64,000 nucleotides of DNA from Paenibacillus paridis (GCF_006345825.1 NZ_VCIX01000067.1:16114-80113); one strand, 5' to 3'. Positions 35,512-44,756 are shown, counted from the first letter of the stretch. A program made the numbers and translations. Notes: generated by a model not told the origin, from the letters alone.

Positions 35512-36961
35512 ATTCAGTATTTTTTTGGCTGCGCTATTGCTTCTTACTGTATTTGTCCTAAGCTTGCTGGTGCTCGAGGGAATTAAGCAAAATCAACAAG
35601 CAGAGGTTGAGCAATACTTGGCCCAGCAAGCGACAACTGCAAACGTCTATTTTATTCAGACCCTTATGGCTGAGTCTAATAAGGTGCCTCAAACGTTCCT
35701 GGCATCCAAAGGTAAGGAGTTTGCCGGGCAATTGGAATTAATCAGCGGACAATCGGTCGTGCTGTATGATCAGCAAGGAACCGTCGTGAATAAGGATAGA
35801 TCGCCTGCTACCTCCGACAGCATGAAAAAAACGTTAGCCTTTGCGCTAAATAATAAAACGGCCTATTTGACGGCTAAAGATTCGTTATTTTACATGACGC
35901 CATTAAGAACAGGCAATGAGCAAGTGGGCGTTGTACAGTTCAATTACTCGCTATCGAAAAACCTTGCCTTTTACAATCAGATCAAGCAGTTGTTTATCTA
36001 TATAGGCACGGGTGTATTTTTACTCAGCTTTGTTCTGGCTTATTTATATTTTAATGCGTTTGCCAGCGGCATCATCAGGCTTAACCAATCGGTGGGCAGG
36101 ATTCGGGAAGGGCATTTTAAGACAGAAACGCTCTCGCGTAAGGATGAAATCGGTGAACTAAGCAAAGGCATTCGCGAGATGAGCGAGCAAATGATGAGAA
36201 CGATGCGGGATAAGGATCAAGAACGGGAAAAGCTAACACTGGCGGTTCATAAGCTATCCCTGCTAGATCAGCAGCAAAAGCAGTTTATTGGCAACGTCAC
36301 CCACGAATTTAAAACGCCGTTAACATCAATCAAAGCCTATATCGACTTGCTTGACATGTATCCAGATGATGAGAAGCTGCTGGAAACAGCCAAAATCAAT
36401 ATTCAAAGTGAAACCCAGCGGCTGTATGAAATGGTTGAAAAGGTGCTGCAACTCGCTTCCTTGGAAAAATATGATTTTGAATTTAATAAGGAAAAGGTCG
36501 ATGTGCAGCCGGCTATCCAATTGGTGCTGAACAGCCTGAAAGGTAAAATGGACAAGTTCGGGATACAGCTGGAGACCGATTTAACCGAGGCTTATGTGGA
36601 AGCCGATAAAGATATTTTGACCATTGTGCTTGTGAATCTCATGGATAATGCCATTAAGTATAACAAAGCGCAGGGCCATATTTTTGTGAAAAATGATGTG
36701 AAGGATGGCCTGGTTACGATTGAAATTGCCGATACGGGCATTGGCATCCCGGAAGAAGTCGTTCACAAGATTTTTGATCCGTTCTATACGGTTGATAAAA
36801 ACAGATCCCGAGAAAACGGCGGCGCAGGGCTTGGGCTTTCTCTAGCTAAGCAGTATGCGGAAACGCAAGGGGGTTCTATCGCTCTTGTAAGCACAGATGC
36901 GGCAGGAACTGTATTCCGAATCTCTTTTCCAACTTATAAGCCAGTGGAGACGAGTGCATGA
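35489..36961 (+). CDS. sensor histidine kinase
   Basis: The 490-residue partner of the preceding regulator. Two helices (about 9-30 and 166-188) bracket an extracytoplasmic dCache-like sensor region of about 135 residues; a HAMP segment (about 188-240) follows, then HisKA with NVTHEFKTPLTSIKAY (phospho-His about 273) and an HATPase domain with N-box MDNAIKYN, DTGIGIP and GAGLGLSLAK. The GTG start sits inside the end of the regulator gene behind GGGAGGTTACG. The signal is unknown. The lipoprotein gene follows within about 95 bases. Confidence 0.94.
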   Translation: MRISIKIKFSIFLAALLLLTVFVLSLLVLEGIKQNQQAEVEQYLAQQATTANVYFIQTLMAESNKVPQTFLASKGKEFAGQLELISGQSVVLYDQQGTVVNKDRSPATSDSMKKTLAFALNNKTAYLTAKDSLFYMTPLRTGNEQVGVVQFNYSLSKNLAFYNQIKQLFIYIGTGVFLLSFVLAYLYFNAFASGIIRLNQSVGRIREGHFKTETLSRKDEIGELSKGIREMSEQMMRTMRDKDQEREKLTLAVHKLSLLDQQQKQFIGNVTHEFKTPLTSIKAYIDLLDMYPDDEKLLETAKINIQSETQRLYEMVEKVLQLASLEKYDFEFNKEKVDVQPAIQLVLNSLKGKMDKFGIQLETDLTEAYVEADKDILTIVLVNLMDNAIKYNKAQGHIFVKNDVKDGLVTIEIADTGIGIPEEVVHKIFDPFYTVDKNRSRENGGAGLGLSLAKQYAETQGGSIALVSTDAAGTVFRISFPTYKPVETSA

Positions 36962-37057
36962 TGAACAATTTCGATGCTTTTGTTTACATCTTGGAAACAT
37001 CCGTTTGTATTTCTGGAACAATTTCTTGATATTGTAGGTATCGAGGAGGCGAGCAAT

Positions 37058-38173
37058 ATGAAGAAAACAAAAATGGTGATTAAGGGGTCTATTGCAGCAA
37101 TGCTTGTATTTGTCACAGCTTGTAGCTCGGGAGAGAATGTTGACAAGGTGACCATCAAAGAGCCCGGTGAAACGATAACGGTCATTGATAATGCAGGCAA
37201 GGAAGCCGGCGACCCAAATGTATCCGTGGAAAAAGTAGAATCGTATGAGAAGGTAGAAATGACGGATTGGCTGGATGAGGAAACTGTTATTGTGTCCAAA
37301 GAAAATACGTCATTAGACAAAATGAAGCTGGCAGAATTGTCGGATTCATATCCTAGAAGCCTGTATTTGTACAACATCAATACCAAACAATACAAGCTGC
37401 TAAAAGAACAGGATAATGTGTTTTTGGGAGGCGCAGCCTTATCTTCGGATAAAAAGCATTTGCTGTATCATGAATTCGATTTAGGCGACCCTGTTTATTA
37501 TGTGTTGAACCTGGAAACGCTCCAATCCTTCGGTATCATCGGCAATAATATTGGCGGAGCGGTCAGTGCCAAATGGGCGGATGAAGATACGATTATTGGC
37601 GCAGCTTACAGCGGTGGCGCCTATACGGCAAGTACGGGTGGGAGCATTGCTCCATTAGCCGAATTGAGTGAGGAAGCTTTGTTTATCGTTGAAAAAATGA
37701 AGGATACGGTTTATTACAATACCAATTCCGATGAATCCTTAATGGCGCTGAACCTCACTACCAAGGAAAAGACTAAATTAAAGTTTGACCATGTTTACAA
37801 GGTAGTACCCTCGCCGGATGGGAATCAAATGCTGGTCATGCAAACCAACGGCTCCAAAAGCGTGATGATTCTTTGTGACGCGGATGGGGGGAATTCGAAA
37901 ACGATTGCAGAAGGGACGGAGCTTGGCGGTGTTTCATGGTCGCCGGATCAGCGGATGATTGCATACAACGAGAAGGGCGATGCAAACGGAATAACCGTTA
38001 AAGGGATTTATGTCTATGATATGTTAACAGGCAAGTCTACTCAATTAGCAGCAGACGTCGAAAATGCAGTAACCTCTTGGAGTCCTTCCGGCAAAGCGCT
38101 GGCTTATACGGAATGGAATGGCAGCCAATCTAATAGCAAAATTGTTCACTTAAAGTATTCGCTACAAAAATAA
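37058..38173 (+). CDS. lipoprotein with TolB-like beta-propeller repeats
   Basis: An exported lipoprotein of 371 residues. The signal peptide ends in the lipobox VTAC (about 20-23). The mature part has blade-like repeats (VSWSPDQRMIAYNEKG, VTSWSPSGKALAYTEW; WSPDGK-type motifs of WD40-like propellers). The frame is open from 36974, but GGAGGCGAG points to the ATG at 37058 and the signal peptide starts there. It is probably in one operon with the two-component genes and could tune or report to the kinase; that is inference. Confidence 0.85.
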   Translation: MKKTKMVIKGSIAAMLVFVTACSSGENVDKVTIKEPGETITVIDNAGKEAGDPNVSVEKVESYEKVEMTDWLDEETVIVSKENTSLDKMKLAELSDSYPRSLYLYNINTKQYKLLKEQDNVFLGGAALSSDKKHLLYHEFDLGDPVYYVLNLETLQSFGIIGNNIGGAVSAKWADEDTIIGAAYSGGAYTASTGGSIAPLAELSEEALFIVEKMKDTVYYNTNSDESLMALNLTTKEKTKLKFDHVYKVVPSPDGNQMLVMQTNGSKSVMILCDADGGNSKTIAEGTELGGVSWSPDQRMIAYNEKGDANGITVKGIYVYDMLTGKSTQLAADVENAVTSWSPSGKALAYTEWNGSQSNSKIVHLKYSLQK

Positions 38174-38290
38174 AAAGGTAAGCTATTCGGAGGTTCTCGC
38201 CCAGGTACATCATCAGCGCTGGGAGGTGTGCTTCCGTTAAGCAGCCAAATGTGCCAAGCTTGACGGGCGCTAGAGCGTTCGCAGCCCAAT

Positions 38291-38322
38291 CAGCCTCACC
38301 GTTCACTCGGTGGGGCTGTTTT
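38291..38322 (+). terminator. intrinsic terminator downstream of the lipoprotein
   Basis: CAGCCTCACCG pairs with CGGTGGGGCTG around TTCACT, with four T's after. Flanking GCAGCC/GGCTGC adds an outer stem. It also lies in the convergent gap with the AraC gene. Confidence 0.75.
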
Positions 38323-38365
38323 GGCTGCGATATTATGGAATGGCCCATTTATATTATAATCAGCC

Positions 38366-39250
38366 TCAACCGTGCGAGAAGCGCTGACGGTATTTGCGCG
38401 GTGAGATGCTCTCGTATTTTGCGAAGCAGGAGGTGAAGTAGGCAGCGTGGTTAAAGCCGACCTCTTCCCCAATCCGGGCGATAGGAAGATCCGTCTGAAG
38501 GAGCAGCAGCTTGGCGCGCTCGATGCGGAACCTCATCAAATAGTCGAATGGGGCGCAGCCGAACTCCTTTTGCATGCACCTTGCGATATAGACGGGATGG
38601 AAGTTAATGCTCTCGCCCAGCTCCTGAGCGGTTATATTTTCACGGTAATGCTCCCGCAAATAGGAGGCTGCCTGTTCCGCGCAGAGGGCGGAGGGCGAGG
38701 GTCCCTGCATCTCCATCGAAGCGGACAGCTGTTCAATCACCTCCTGAAATACGAGCTGCTGCTTCCATTTCACGCTTGGGATATGATCATTCATATTGAG
38801 CTGGACGAGCTGCCGCAGCAGGCTGTCCAGCTTGGAGGGCTGCAGCAGCTTGGCGAACTGGGGCAGTTGTTTCGTGAAGGTTTGTGTTGTGTAAAAACTA
38901 GCAGAAAGCGCTTTCTCTTTGGACGGCTCCGCTTGCTCTGGTACAGCAGCTTGGTCAGATACGCTCCAGGTACCTGTGGTCTGAAAGTGAACCCAATAAT
39001 AAGTGGTCTGTTCTTGGCAGGCAAGAGTGGCGTAGTGATGGGCATCCGGCCGCAAAATAAGCGAATGCCCCGCTCGCACTTCGTAATGCTGCTCTTCCTC
39101 GCCCATGTACAAGCAGCCGCGCGTAACCACAAGCAGGTCAAATACTTCGATATTGCGTCTGCTTGGATGTTTCCGCCCCGAGGGAGCAACCGTATAACCT
39201 CCGATTATATAGTGGGGGAGCGGAGGAATCGTCATATGAATGATCGTCAT
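38366..39250 (-). CDS. AraC-family transcriptional regulator
   Basis: 294 residues with an N-terminal cupin-like ligand domain (about 15-120; EVFDLLVVTRGCLYMGEEE, RAGHSLILRPDAHHYA) and a C-terminal double helix-turn-helix (about 190-292): ITAQELGESINFHPVYIARCM, LPIARIGEEVGFNHAAYFTSCF and the SPRKYRQRF end. Such proteins often control sugar uptake or stress genes. It is transcribed away from the MATE gene; the two starts are about 160 bases apart and the shared region may hold its operator. No ligand is apparent. An AAGGGGC precedes the ATG at 11 bases, a little far. Confidence 0.9.
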   Translation of the reverse strand: MTIIHMTIPPLPHYIIGGYTVAPSGRKHPSRRNIEVFDLLVVTRGCLYMGEEEQHYEVRAGHSLILRPDAHHYATLACQEQTTYYWVHFQTTGTWSVSDQAAVPEQAEPSKEKALSASFYTTQTFTKQLPQFAKLLQPSKLDSLLRQLVQLNMNDHIPSVKWKQQLVFQEVIEQLSASMEMQGPSPSALCAEQAASYLREHYRENITAQELGESINFHPVYIARCMQKEFGCAPFDYLMRFRIERAKLLLLQTDLPIARIGEEVGFNHAAYFTSCFAKYESISPRKYRQRFSHG

Positions 39251-39413
39251 GGCCTGGTTTGCCCCTTGCTCTATTGAAGTTTGTATCGTTATAGTTTCGG
39301 TTGTAAAAGTGATACATCAAGCTCAGTATAGCATCTATAATTTGAAATGACGATGGATGATCAAACAACGGATGCAGGCAGCGTTAAGGCGGTCTGCGCA
39401 GGGGGACATGGGG

Positions 39414-40826
39414 ATGGCTTTAGCTAACAAAAAATTATCGCTCTGGATGTTGGCATGGCCGATATTTATTGAGCTTTTCTTGCAGTTTTTGCTGGGGGCG
39501 GCGGACACCTTAATGGTAAGCCGAATTTCGGACGACGCGGTTGCGGTGGTCGGATTCTCCAATCAGCTGTTTCAAGCATTAACGACACTATTTATTACTG
39601 TGGCGAGCGGGGCGGGGATTCTCATCGCCCAAAAAATCGGCTCGCGCAACGGCGAGGACGCCCGCACCATCGCCATTATGGCGGTCAATGTAAGTGCGGT
39701 AATCGGCCTTGCGCTCAGCGCGCTGCTGATTCTAATTCCCGAGCAGATTGCGGCTTTGCTGCAATTGCCTGAGGATTTGCTGCCGCTAGCCAAAACGTAC
39801 ATTTCTATTGTAGGCGGCGGCATGGTGTTGATTGCCTTGATGTCGGCGCTTAGCACCTCTATTCGGAACACAGGCAACACGAAGGGGCCGATGTATACCG
39901 CGATCGGCATGAATGTCGTACACGTATTGCTCAACTATGCGTTTATTTTCGGGGCATTCGGTTTTCCAAAATGGGGCTTGATGGGCGTAGCGATCTCGAC
40001 AGTCGTATGCCGCTTGCTGGCAACGGTTGTGCTGTTCATTATGTTTCTCAGCTCCTTCGAGCGGACCATTGGCTTGCGCGATCTCAATGTGTTCAATCGC
40101 AAGCTGTTCGGTGAAGTCATTCGCATCGGCTGGCCGCTTGGCGTGAATATGTCCTGCTGGGTATTTACGCAGCTGATTATCTTCAGCTTTCTGGCGATGC
40201 TCGGCTCGAATGAACTGGCGGCGCGAACCTATATGAATACGCTCGAGTCATTCTGCTTCCTGCTTGGTTATTCGATTGCGCTAGCGGTCCAAATACAGAT
40301 TGCGCATCTATACGGTGCAGGCCGTGTCAAGGAGGCTTACGGGCTCGCTTACCGCGCGATGTTGATTGGATTGGGCGTGGTCACGGTGAATGCTTTTATC
40401 ATCTTCCTATTCGGCAAGCAATTGCTAGGTATGTTCACGGAAAACAAAGAAATCGTGGCGCTGGGCGTATCGTTGCTTGGCATGAACTTGATTCTGCAGC
40501 CGGGCAAAATGATCAATATGGCGCTAGGGAATGCGCTAAATGCGGTGGGCGATACCCGTTTTACTATGTGGACCTCGGTATTCTCGATGTGGCTGGTCGC
40601 AACAGCCCTTGCGTATTGGGTTGGCATTGAGCTCGGCTGGGGGTTGATCGGCATTTATGCCTGCATGATCCTGGATGAGTATATACGTGGCACGCTGTCG
40701 CTTATCCGGTGGAAAGGCCAGAAGTTTCTGCGCAAAGCGGAACGAATCGAGGATGAAGCCAAAGCCAAGGCATCCTCCGAGAATAACGGTGGAGCACTTC
40801 ATAAGAAAACTGCGCTGGAAGTGTAA
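39414..40826 (+). CDS. MATE-family multidrug/metabolite exporter
   Basis: About 470 residues and 12 membrane helices, a Na+ or H+-coupled efflux pump. KLSLWMLAWPIFIELFLQFL and LGAADTLMVSRISDDAVAVV near the N-terminus form the MATE signature of helix 1-2, and GWPLGVNMSCWVFTQ starts the second six-helix half. Start: the ATG at 39414 has GGGGG at 39401-39405 (8 bases); the longer frame from ATG 39357 adds a basic peptide without a ribosome site, so it is second choice. Divergent from the AraC gene, which may regulate it. Substrate unknown. Confidence 0.88.
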   Translation: MALANKKLSLWMLAWPIFIELFLQFLLGAADTLMVSRISDDAVAVVGFSNQLFQALTTLFITVASGAGILIAQKIGSRNGEDARTIAIMAVNVSAVIGLALSALLILIPEQIAALLQLPEDLLPLAKTYISIVGGGMVLIALMSALSTSIRNTGNTKGPMYTAIGMNVVHVLLNYAFIFGAFGFPKWGLMGVAISTVVCRLLATVVLFIMFLSSFERTIGLRDLNVFNRKLFGEVIRIGWPLGVNMSCWVFTQLIIFSFLAMLGSNELAARTYMNTLESFCFLLGYSIALAVQIQIAHLYGAGRVKEAYGLAYRAMLIGLGVVTVNAFIIFLFGKQLLGMFTENKEIVALGVSLLGMNLILQPGKMINMALGNALNAVGDTRFTMWTSVFSMWLVATALAYWVGIELGWGLIGIYACMILDEYIRGTLSLIRWKGQKFLRKAERIEDEAKAKASSENNGGALHKKTALEV

Positions 40827-40865
40827 GAAATGTTTAGAATTCGAGCTTGATGCTAGAGAAAAGCG

Positions 40866-40871
40866 TATAAT
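40866..40871 (+). promoter_or_regulatory. -10 element upstream of the IF-3-like gene
   Basis: A perfect TATAAT, 77 bases before the start codon and just after the MATE stop. The matching -35 at 17 bases (GAGCTT) is poor. Confidence 0.35.
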
Positions 40872-40884
40872 AGAAATAGGAAAA

Positions 40885-40917
40885 GACAGCGGCTTAGTTA
40901 GTAGAGGCTGCTGTTTT
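40885..40917 (+). terminator. hairpin with T-run: MATE terminator or attenuator before the IF-3-like gene
   Basis: ACAGCGGC pairs with GCTGCTGT (one G-T pair) and TTTT follows. It lies between the TATAAT at 40866 and the IF-3-like start, so if that promoter is real this is an attenuator in the leader; otherwise it ends MATE transcripts. Confidence 0.5.
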
Positions 40918-40947
40918 CCGTATTTGGGGTAAGGGAGCGATACTGGA

Positions 40948-41445
40948 ATGGCAGCATTGGTTGTTATGAACGAAAAGATACGCGCCTCCGAGGTGCATTT
41001 GACGGGATTGCGAGGCGAGGATCTAGGCATTGTCTCGCGCGATGAAGCGCTGGCTAAGGCACGTGAGCTGAAGGTGGATTTGGTCTGCACTTCGCTGATG
41101 AGCAGCCCGCCGCCTTGCAAGCTTGTAGCCAAAGGGCAGGCCAAGCAGCAGGCGGGCCAAGAGAAGAAAGGCGCGAAAGTGCAGGAGCAGCCAAGTAAGG
41201 TGAAGGAGCTGCGTCTCACTCCACATATTGAGGAGCATGACTACGATACGAAGCTGCGGCAAGCAGCGAAGCTTCTTGGCTCCGGCAACGCCGTGCAGCT
41301 TGTCGTCCGTTTGAAGGGCAAGGAAGGACCGAAGGCGAAGGAGCTTCTAGAGCGTATGCTGAAGGATTTGGCGGAAAGCGGCAAGAAGCAGTCGGGCATC
41401 CAAGTCAGCGGCAAACAGGCGGCTGTGCAGGTTTTGCCGATCTAG
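40948..41445 (+). CDS. divergent translation initiation factor IF-3 paralogue
   Basis: The 165 residues align with IF-3 throughout: NEKIRASEVHLTGLRGEDLGI at about 8-28 (N-domain start), SRDEALAKARELKVDLVC, then PPPCKLV, and in the C-domain ELRLTPHIEEHDYDTKLRQAAKLL (about 89-112) and GNAVQLVVRLKG. Known IF-3 binds the 30S subunit and checks start codons. Differences are marked: the usual YGKFKYE helix is replaced by an AKGQAKQQAGQEKKGAKVQE stretch, and the rpmI-rplT neighbours are missing. A second, ordinary infC likely exists elsewhere in the genome. The role as alternate initiation or ribosome-state factor is inference. Confidence 0.85.
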   Translation: MAALVVMNEKIRASEVHLTGLRGEDLGIVSRDEALAKARELKVDLVCTSLMSSPPPCKLVAKGQAKQQAGQEKKGAKVQEQPSKVKELRLTPHIEEHDYDTKLRQAAKLLGSGNAVQLVVRLKGKEGPKAKELLERMLKDLAESGKKQSGIQVSGKQAAVQVLPI

Positions 41446-41457
41446 GAAGAGAATAAT

Positions 41458-41500
41458 AAAGGGGGAGTGTTCGGCCAGCATTCCCCTTCAATTTGTTTCC
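41458..41500 (+). terminator. terminator after the IF-3-like gene
   Basis: AAGGGGGAGTG pairs with CATTCCCCTT around TTCGGCCAG with one G-T pair. The T-stretch behind is interrupted (CAATTTGTTT), so efficiency is uncertain. Confidence 0.55.
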
Positions 41501-41704
41501 TTACTTCTACCGCCTGCAGTGCTATACTTGAAGGAAGTGGGAAACGAAGATGGTTTGCTGAGGCTGCTGGTTATTTAGAGTAAACTTGATATAGATAGTA
41601 AATTCTGATGCGAGAAGATGCGTTTTCCTGGCAGTTTTCTTTTTTCAACCTTCTCCTTCATCTGATCCTGTACCGTTTAGCTAGATGACTTCTCTCCATT
41701 GAAT
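41501..41704. other. short non-coding stretch, nothing recognised
   Basis: About 200 bases without a gene or strong hairpin; it leads into the repeat block. Confidence 0.4.
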
Positions 41705-41894
41705 TAAAAGGAATTTATTCCGCTATTTTTAGTGATTTTTTACTTTTGAGGCAATTAGATGGAAATTTTCCCTATAATTCAAGATTATACGCCGAAAATG
41801 ACATGGGACGGCTGAATTAACGGGAGGAATTCCATCTATTTCACACATTCATTGAATAACGTTGTATTAGAGGGAGAAATTCCTTCTAAATCAT
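41705..41894. repeat. dispersed intergenic repeat, copy A
   Basis: Four related, imperfectly palindromic modules built on GGGAGAAATTCC / GGAATTTCTCCC: at about 41708 (AAGGAATTTATTCCGCTATTTT), 41761 (GGAAATTTTCCCTATAATTC), 41820 (CGGGAGGAATTCCATCTATTTC) and 41870 (AGGGAGAAATTCCTTCTAAATC). Orientation switches between modules. The stretch CGGCTGAATTAACGGGAG (about 41810-41825) is identical in copy B at 62.9 kb. It has no reading frame. Such elements are usually scattered in many copies, but only two are visible here. Confidence 0.8.
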
Positions 41895-41903
41895 AAATAA
41901 CCA

Positions 41904-42204
41904 TTCTATAGTCGTCACGTCGATCCCATCAACCGAATAAAAGTAACTCCTTTCGTACTATTATTCTATAGTCGTCACGTCGATCCCATCAACCGAATAA
42001 AAGTAACTCCTTTCGTAGTATCAAGCAGTAGTCGTCACGTCGCCCCATCAACCGAATAAAAGTAACTCCTTTCGAACTATCAAGCAGTAGTCGGCGCGTC
42101 GCCCCATCAACCGGATAAAAGTAACACCTTTCGTACTAACATGCTGTAGTCGGCAAATCGCCTCCATCCGACGGATGAAGTTATTCCTTCGTAACCATCA
42201 TAAG
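41904..42204. repeat. tandem repeat, five units of 59-60 bp
   Basis: Units begin with AGTCGTCACGTCG-like sequence at 41910, 41970, 42030, 42089 and 42148, i.e. periods of 60, 60, 59 and 59. Units 1 and 2 are identical for nearly their whole length; 3 and 4 differ at several bases, and 5 is degenerate. The shared core is CCATCAACCGAATAAAAGTA with ACTCCTTTCG after it; CGAA...CTTTCG can pair locally. No unique spacer lies between units, so it is not a CRISPR. No open frame crosses it. Confidence 0.93.
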
Positions 42205-42338
42205 CTCACTTTATCTCGCTGAGACTTTTCCGACAGTAAAAATCCCGCATTTATGTATGCGCTTTCTTGACTGCTAATGGGCTTCAATAGAGTGTTAAGC
42301 AAACGTTCCATAATGATCATTCACGAGGTGAATCATTG

Positions 42339-44693
42339 ATGAAGAAAACGTTACATACGGGGCCGATCAAGCTGCCGAAGCGACCAGATCCGAAGCTATG
42401 GGTCAGTAAAGCGCCGTTTGGGCTCGGTCGAATTAAGCCGCATCATATCCGCGATACGATTAAGGTGATGTGGGATAACCGGGACAGCCTGCCTTACGCC
42501 TACCGAATTCTTACTCAAGGAGTATGCGATGGCTGTGCGCTTGGCGTATCCGGCTTATACGATCAGACGCTGGATGGCCCGCATATTTGTACAACGAGGC
42601 TTAATGTGCTGCGTTTGAACACGATGCCTGCCATCAAACCAGCCATTCTTCATTCGGACATTGAAGAGCTGCGGAAGCTAGATAGCGCGCAGCTGCGCAA
42701 GCTGGGCCGGCTTCCGTATCCGATGATCCGGAGCAAAGGGGAGCGCAGCTTTCGCCGAATCTCTTGGGATAAGGCGCTGGACCGCATTGCGGCAAAAGCA
42801 AGGGACATCGATCCGAAGCAACTGGCCTTTTATTTAACCGCACGCGGCATTACGAATGAATCGTATTATGTGGCTGCGAAGGCGGCGAGGCTTATTGGCA
42901 CGAACAATATCGATAACGCTTCGCGCATCTGCCATTCACCGTCCAAAACAGCGATGAAACGCTCCATTGGCGTGGGAGCCTCTACTTGCAATTACAAGGA
43001 CTGGATCGGGACGGATGTACTGGTGTTCTGGGGAAGCGTCGCCGCTAATAATCAGCCCGTATCGACCAAATACATGTATGCTGCCAAGCGCAGAGGGACG
43101 AAAATTATCGTCATTAATCCTTATCGCGAGCCGGCCATGGAGGGCTACTGGATTCCGTCTATTCCGGAATCCGCGTTGTTTGGCACGAAGCTGGCTGACG
43201 ATTTCTATCAAGTGAACATCGGCGGGGATATTGCGTTCATGCATGGCGTCATGAAGAGCTGGTTTGAAATGGAGGAGAGGGAGCCGGGCTCGGCGATCGA
43301 TCACGCTTTTATACAGGAGCATACGAATGGCTTCGAGGAGCTGAAGGCTCATATCCTCTGCCAAGAATGGGCTCAGCTGGAGAAGTCCTCCGGCCTCTCC
43401 GCCGAGCGGATGCGGGAATTCGCTGCCTTGCTTGCCGCCGCCAAATCCGGCGTATTCGTCTGGAGCATGGGGCTCACGCAGCATCGCTTCGGGACGGACA
43501 ATATCTCGCAGGTCGCGAATCTCGCGCTGCTGCGGGGTTTCCTCGGGCGTGAGCACTGCGGCTTAATGCCGATTCGCGGCCATAGCGGCGTGCAGGGCTC
43601 CGGTGAAATGGGCGCTGATCCGTTCAGCTTGCCAGGTGGAGAATTTAAAGGAGCTGACATTTCCCGAATCGAGAACGTATGGGGATTTAAGCTGCCGGAT
43701 TGGCAGGGAGATATCGTTGGCGTATCGCTTGAGAATGCGCTGCTCCCCGAGCGGCATGAACGCAAGCTAAAGCTGTTTTACACGTCGGGCGGGAATTTCA
43801 TCGAAACGATGCCGGACCCGGAATTTGTAAAGCGCTGCTTGGAGGCAGTCGATATAAGAGTTCATCAAGATATTGTACTGAACAGCTCTACGCTCCTTGA
43901 TGCGAAGGAGGAGGTTATCGTGCTGCCGGCCATGACGCGCTATGAGCAGCCGGGCGGCGGCACATCTACTTCGACGGAGCGAATGGTTTATTACTCGCCG
44001 TCGATTGAAGGCCCAAGAATCGAAGAAGCCCGCGCGGAGTGGCAGATTTATGCGGACCTCGCAGCCCGCATTCGGCCGGAGCTTAAAGCTGCGATAGCCT
44101 TCGAGGATGCTGCGGCGGTTCGCAGGGAAATCGCGGCAGCCAATCCGCATTATGAGGGGGTAGAGCTGCTCAAGAACCAAGGTGACGTGTTCCAATGGGG
44201 AGGAGCTTGGCTATGCGAGGGTGGCTTGTGTCCGACCCCTGATGGACGGGGCCAGCTGCTGCCGATTGAGCTTCCTGAGCTGCGCATACCGGAGGGGCAT
44301 TTCTACGCCACGACACGGCGTGGCAAGCAGTTCAACTCGATGATTTACGGAGAGAAGGATGCTTTTAATGCCGCGGGCCGCTATGACGTTCTGATGAATG
44401 AAGCGGATTTAACCGATCTTGCGCTTACTGAAGGGGACGCCATTGTCGTCTATAATCGAAGCGGGAGCTTCCATGGGCGAGCCAAACGGGAAGACATCGC
44501 TCAAGGGAATATCGAGCTTTACTGGCCGGAAGGCAACAGCCTGTTCTCGAAAGGGGTCTACGAGCCGCTCGCGGGAATCCCTGAATACAATACGTCGGTG
44601 ATCGTGGAGCGAGCTGACACATATCATGCGTTTAAGGATACTAAGTATATGGAGAAACGGATCGTTGAGCTGGAGATTGAACCGCCGGCTTGA
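42339..44693 (+). CDS. FdhF/YdeP-family molybdopterin oxidoreductase
   Basis: A large cytoplasmic Mo-bis(MGD) enzyme related to formate dehydrogenase; YdeP-type members are linked to acid resistance but their substrate is unsettled. The 784 residues include YRILTQGVCDGCALGVSG (about 53-70, with two of the cysteines near the [4Fe-4S] or cofactor site), SRICHSPSKTAMKRSIG, GHSGVQGSGEMGADPF (about 415-430) and FYTSGGNFIETMPDPEF (about 484-500), and a C-terminal molybdopterin-guanine-binding domain (YATTRRGKQFNSM). GAGGTG lies 8 bases before ATG 42339; a TTG at 42336 is an alternative. fdhD follows, as expected for sulfuration of the Mo cofactor. Confidence 0.9.
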   Translation: MKKTLHTGPIKLPKRPDPKLWVSKAPFGLGRIKPHHIRDTIKVMWDNRDSLPYAYRILTQGVCDGCALGVSGLYDQTLDGPHICTTRLNVLRLNTMPAIKPAILHSDIEELRKLDSAQLRKLGRLPYPMIRSKGERSFRRISWDKALDRIAAKARDIDPKQLAFYLTARGITNESYYVAAKAARLIGTNNIDNASRICHSPSKTAMKRSIGVGASTCNYKDWIGTDVLVFWGSVAANNQPVSTKYMYAAKRRGTKIIVINPYREPAMEGYWIPSIPESALFGTKLADDFYQVNIGGDIAFMHGVMKSWFEMEEREPGSAIDHAFIQEHTNGFEELKAHILCQEWAQLEKSSGLSAERMREFAALLAAAKSGVFVWSMGLTQHRFGTDNISQVANLALLRGFLGREHCGLMPIRGHSGVQGSGEMGADPFSLPGGEFKGADISRIENVWGFKLPDWQGDIVGVSLENALLPERHERKLKLFYTSGGNFIETMPDPEFVKRCLEAVDIRVHQDIVLNSSTLLDAKEEVIVLPAMTRYEQPGGGTSTSTERMVYYSPSIEGPRIEEARAEWQIYADLAARIRPELKAAIAFEDAAAVRREIAAANPHYEGVELLKNQGDVFQWGGAWLCEGGLCPTPDGRGQLLPIELPELRIPEGHFYATTRRGKQFNSMIYGEKDAFNAAGRYDVLMNEADLTDLALTEGDAIVVYNRSGSFHGRAKREDIAQGNIELYWPEGNSLFSKGVYEPLAGIPEYNTSVIVERADTYHAFKDTKYMEKRIVELEIEPPA

Positions 44694-44756
44694 GCATGAA
44701 GGCTGGATGGCTGGACGCGAACTAGCTTGGTTTGCAGCACATTGCGGGAGAGGGGC

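Noticed and set aside
38447..39277. 276-residue frame on the plus strand
   Set aside because: It lies opposite the AraC regulator, which has clear domain motifs; the frame is a shadow with no ribosome site.
41904..42204. CRISPR array
   Set aside because: Units are 59-60 bp head-to-tail with no unique spacer between conserved repeats, and no cas gene is present.
42936..43556. 206-residue frame on the minus strand
   Set aside because: Shadow of the molybdopterin oxidoreductase; no motif and no start signal.
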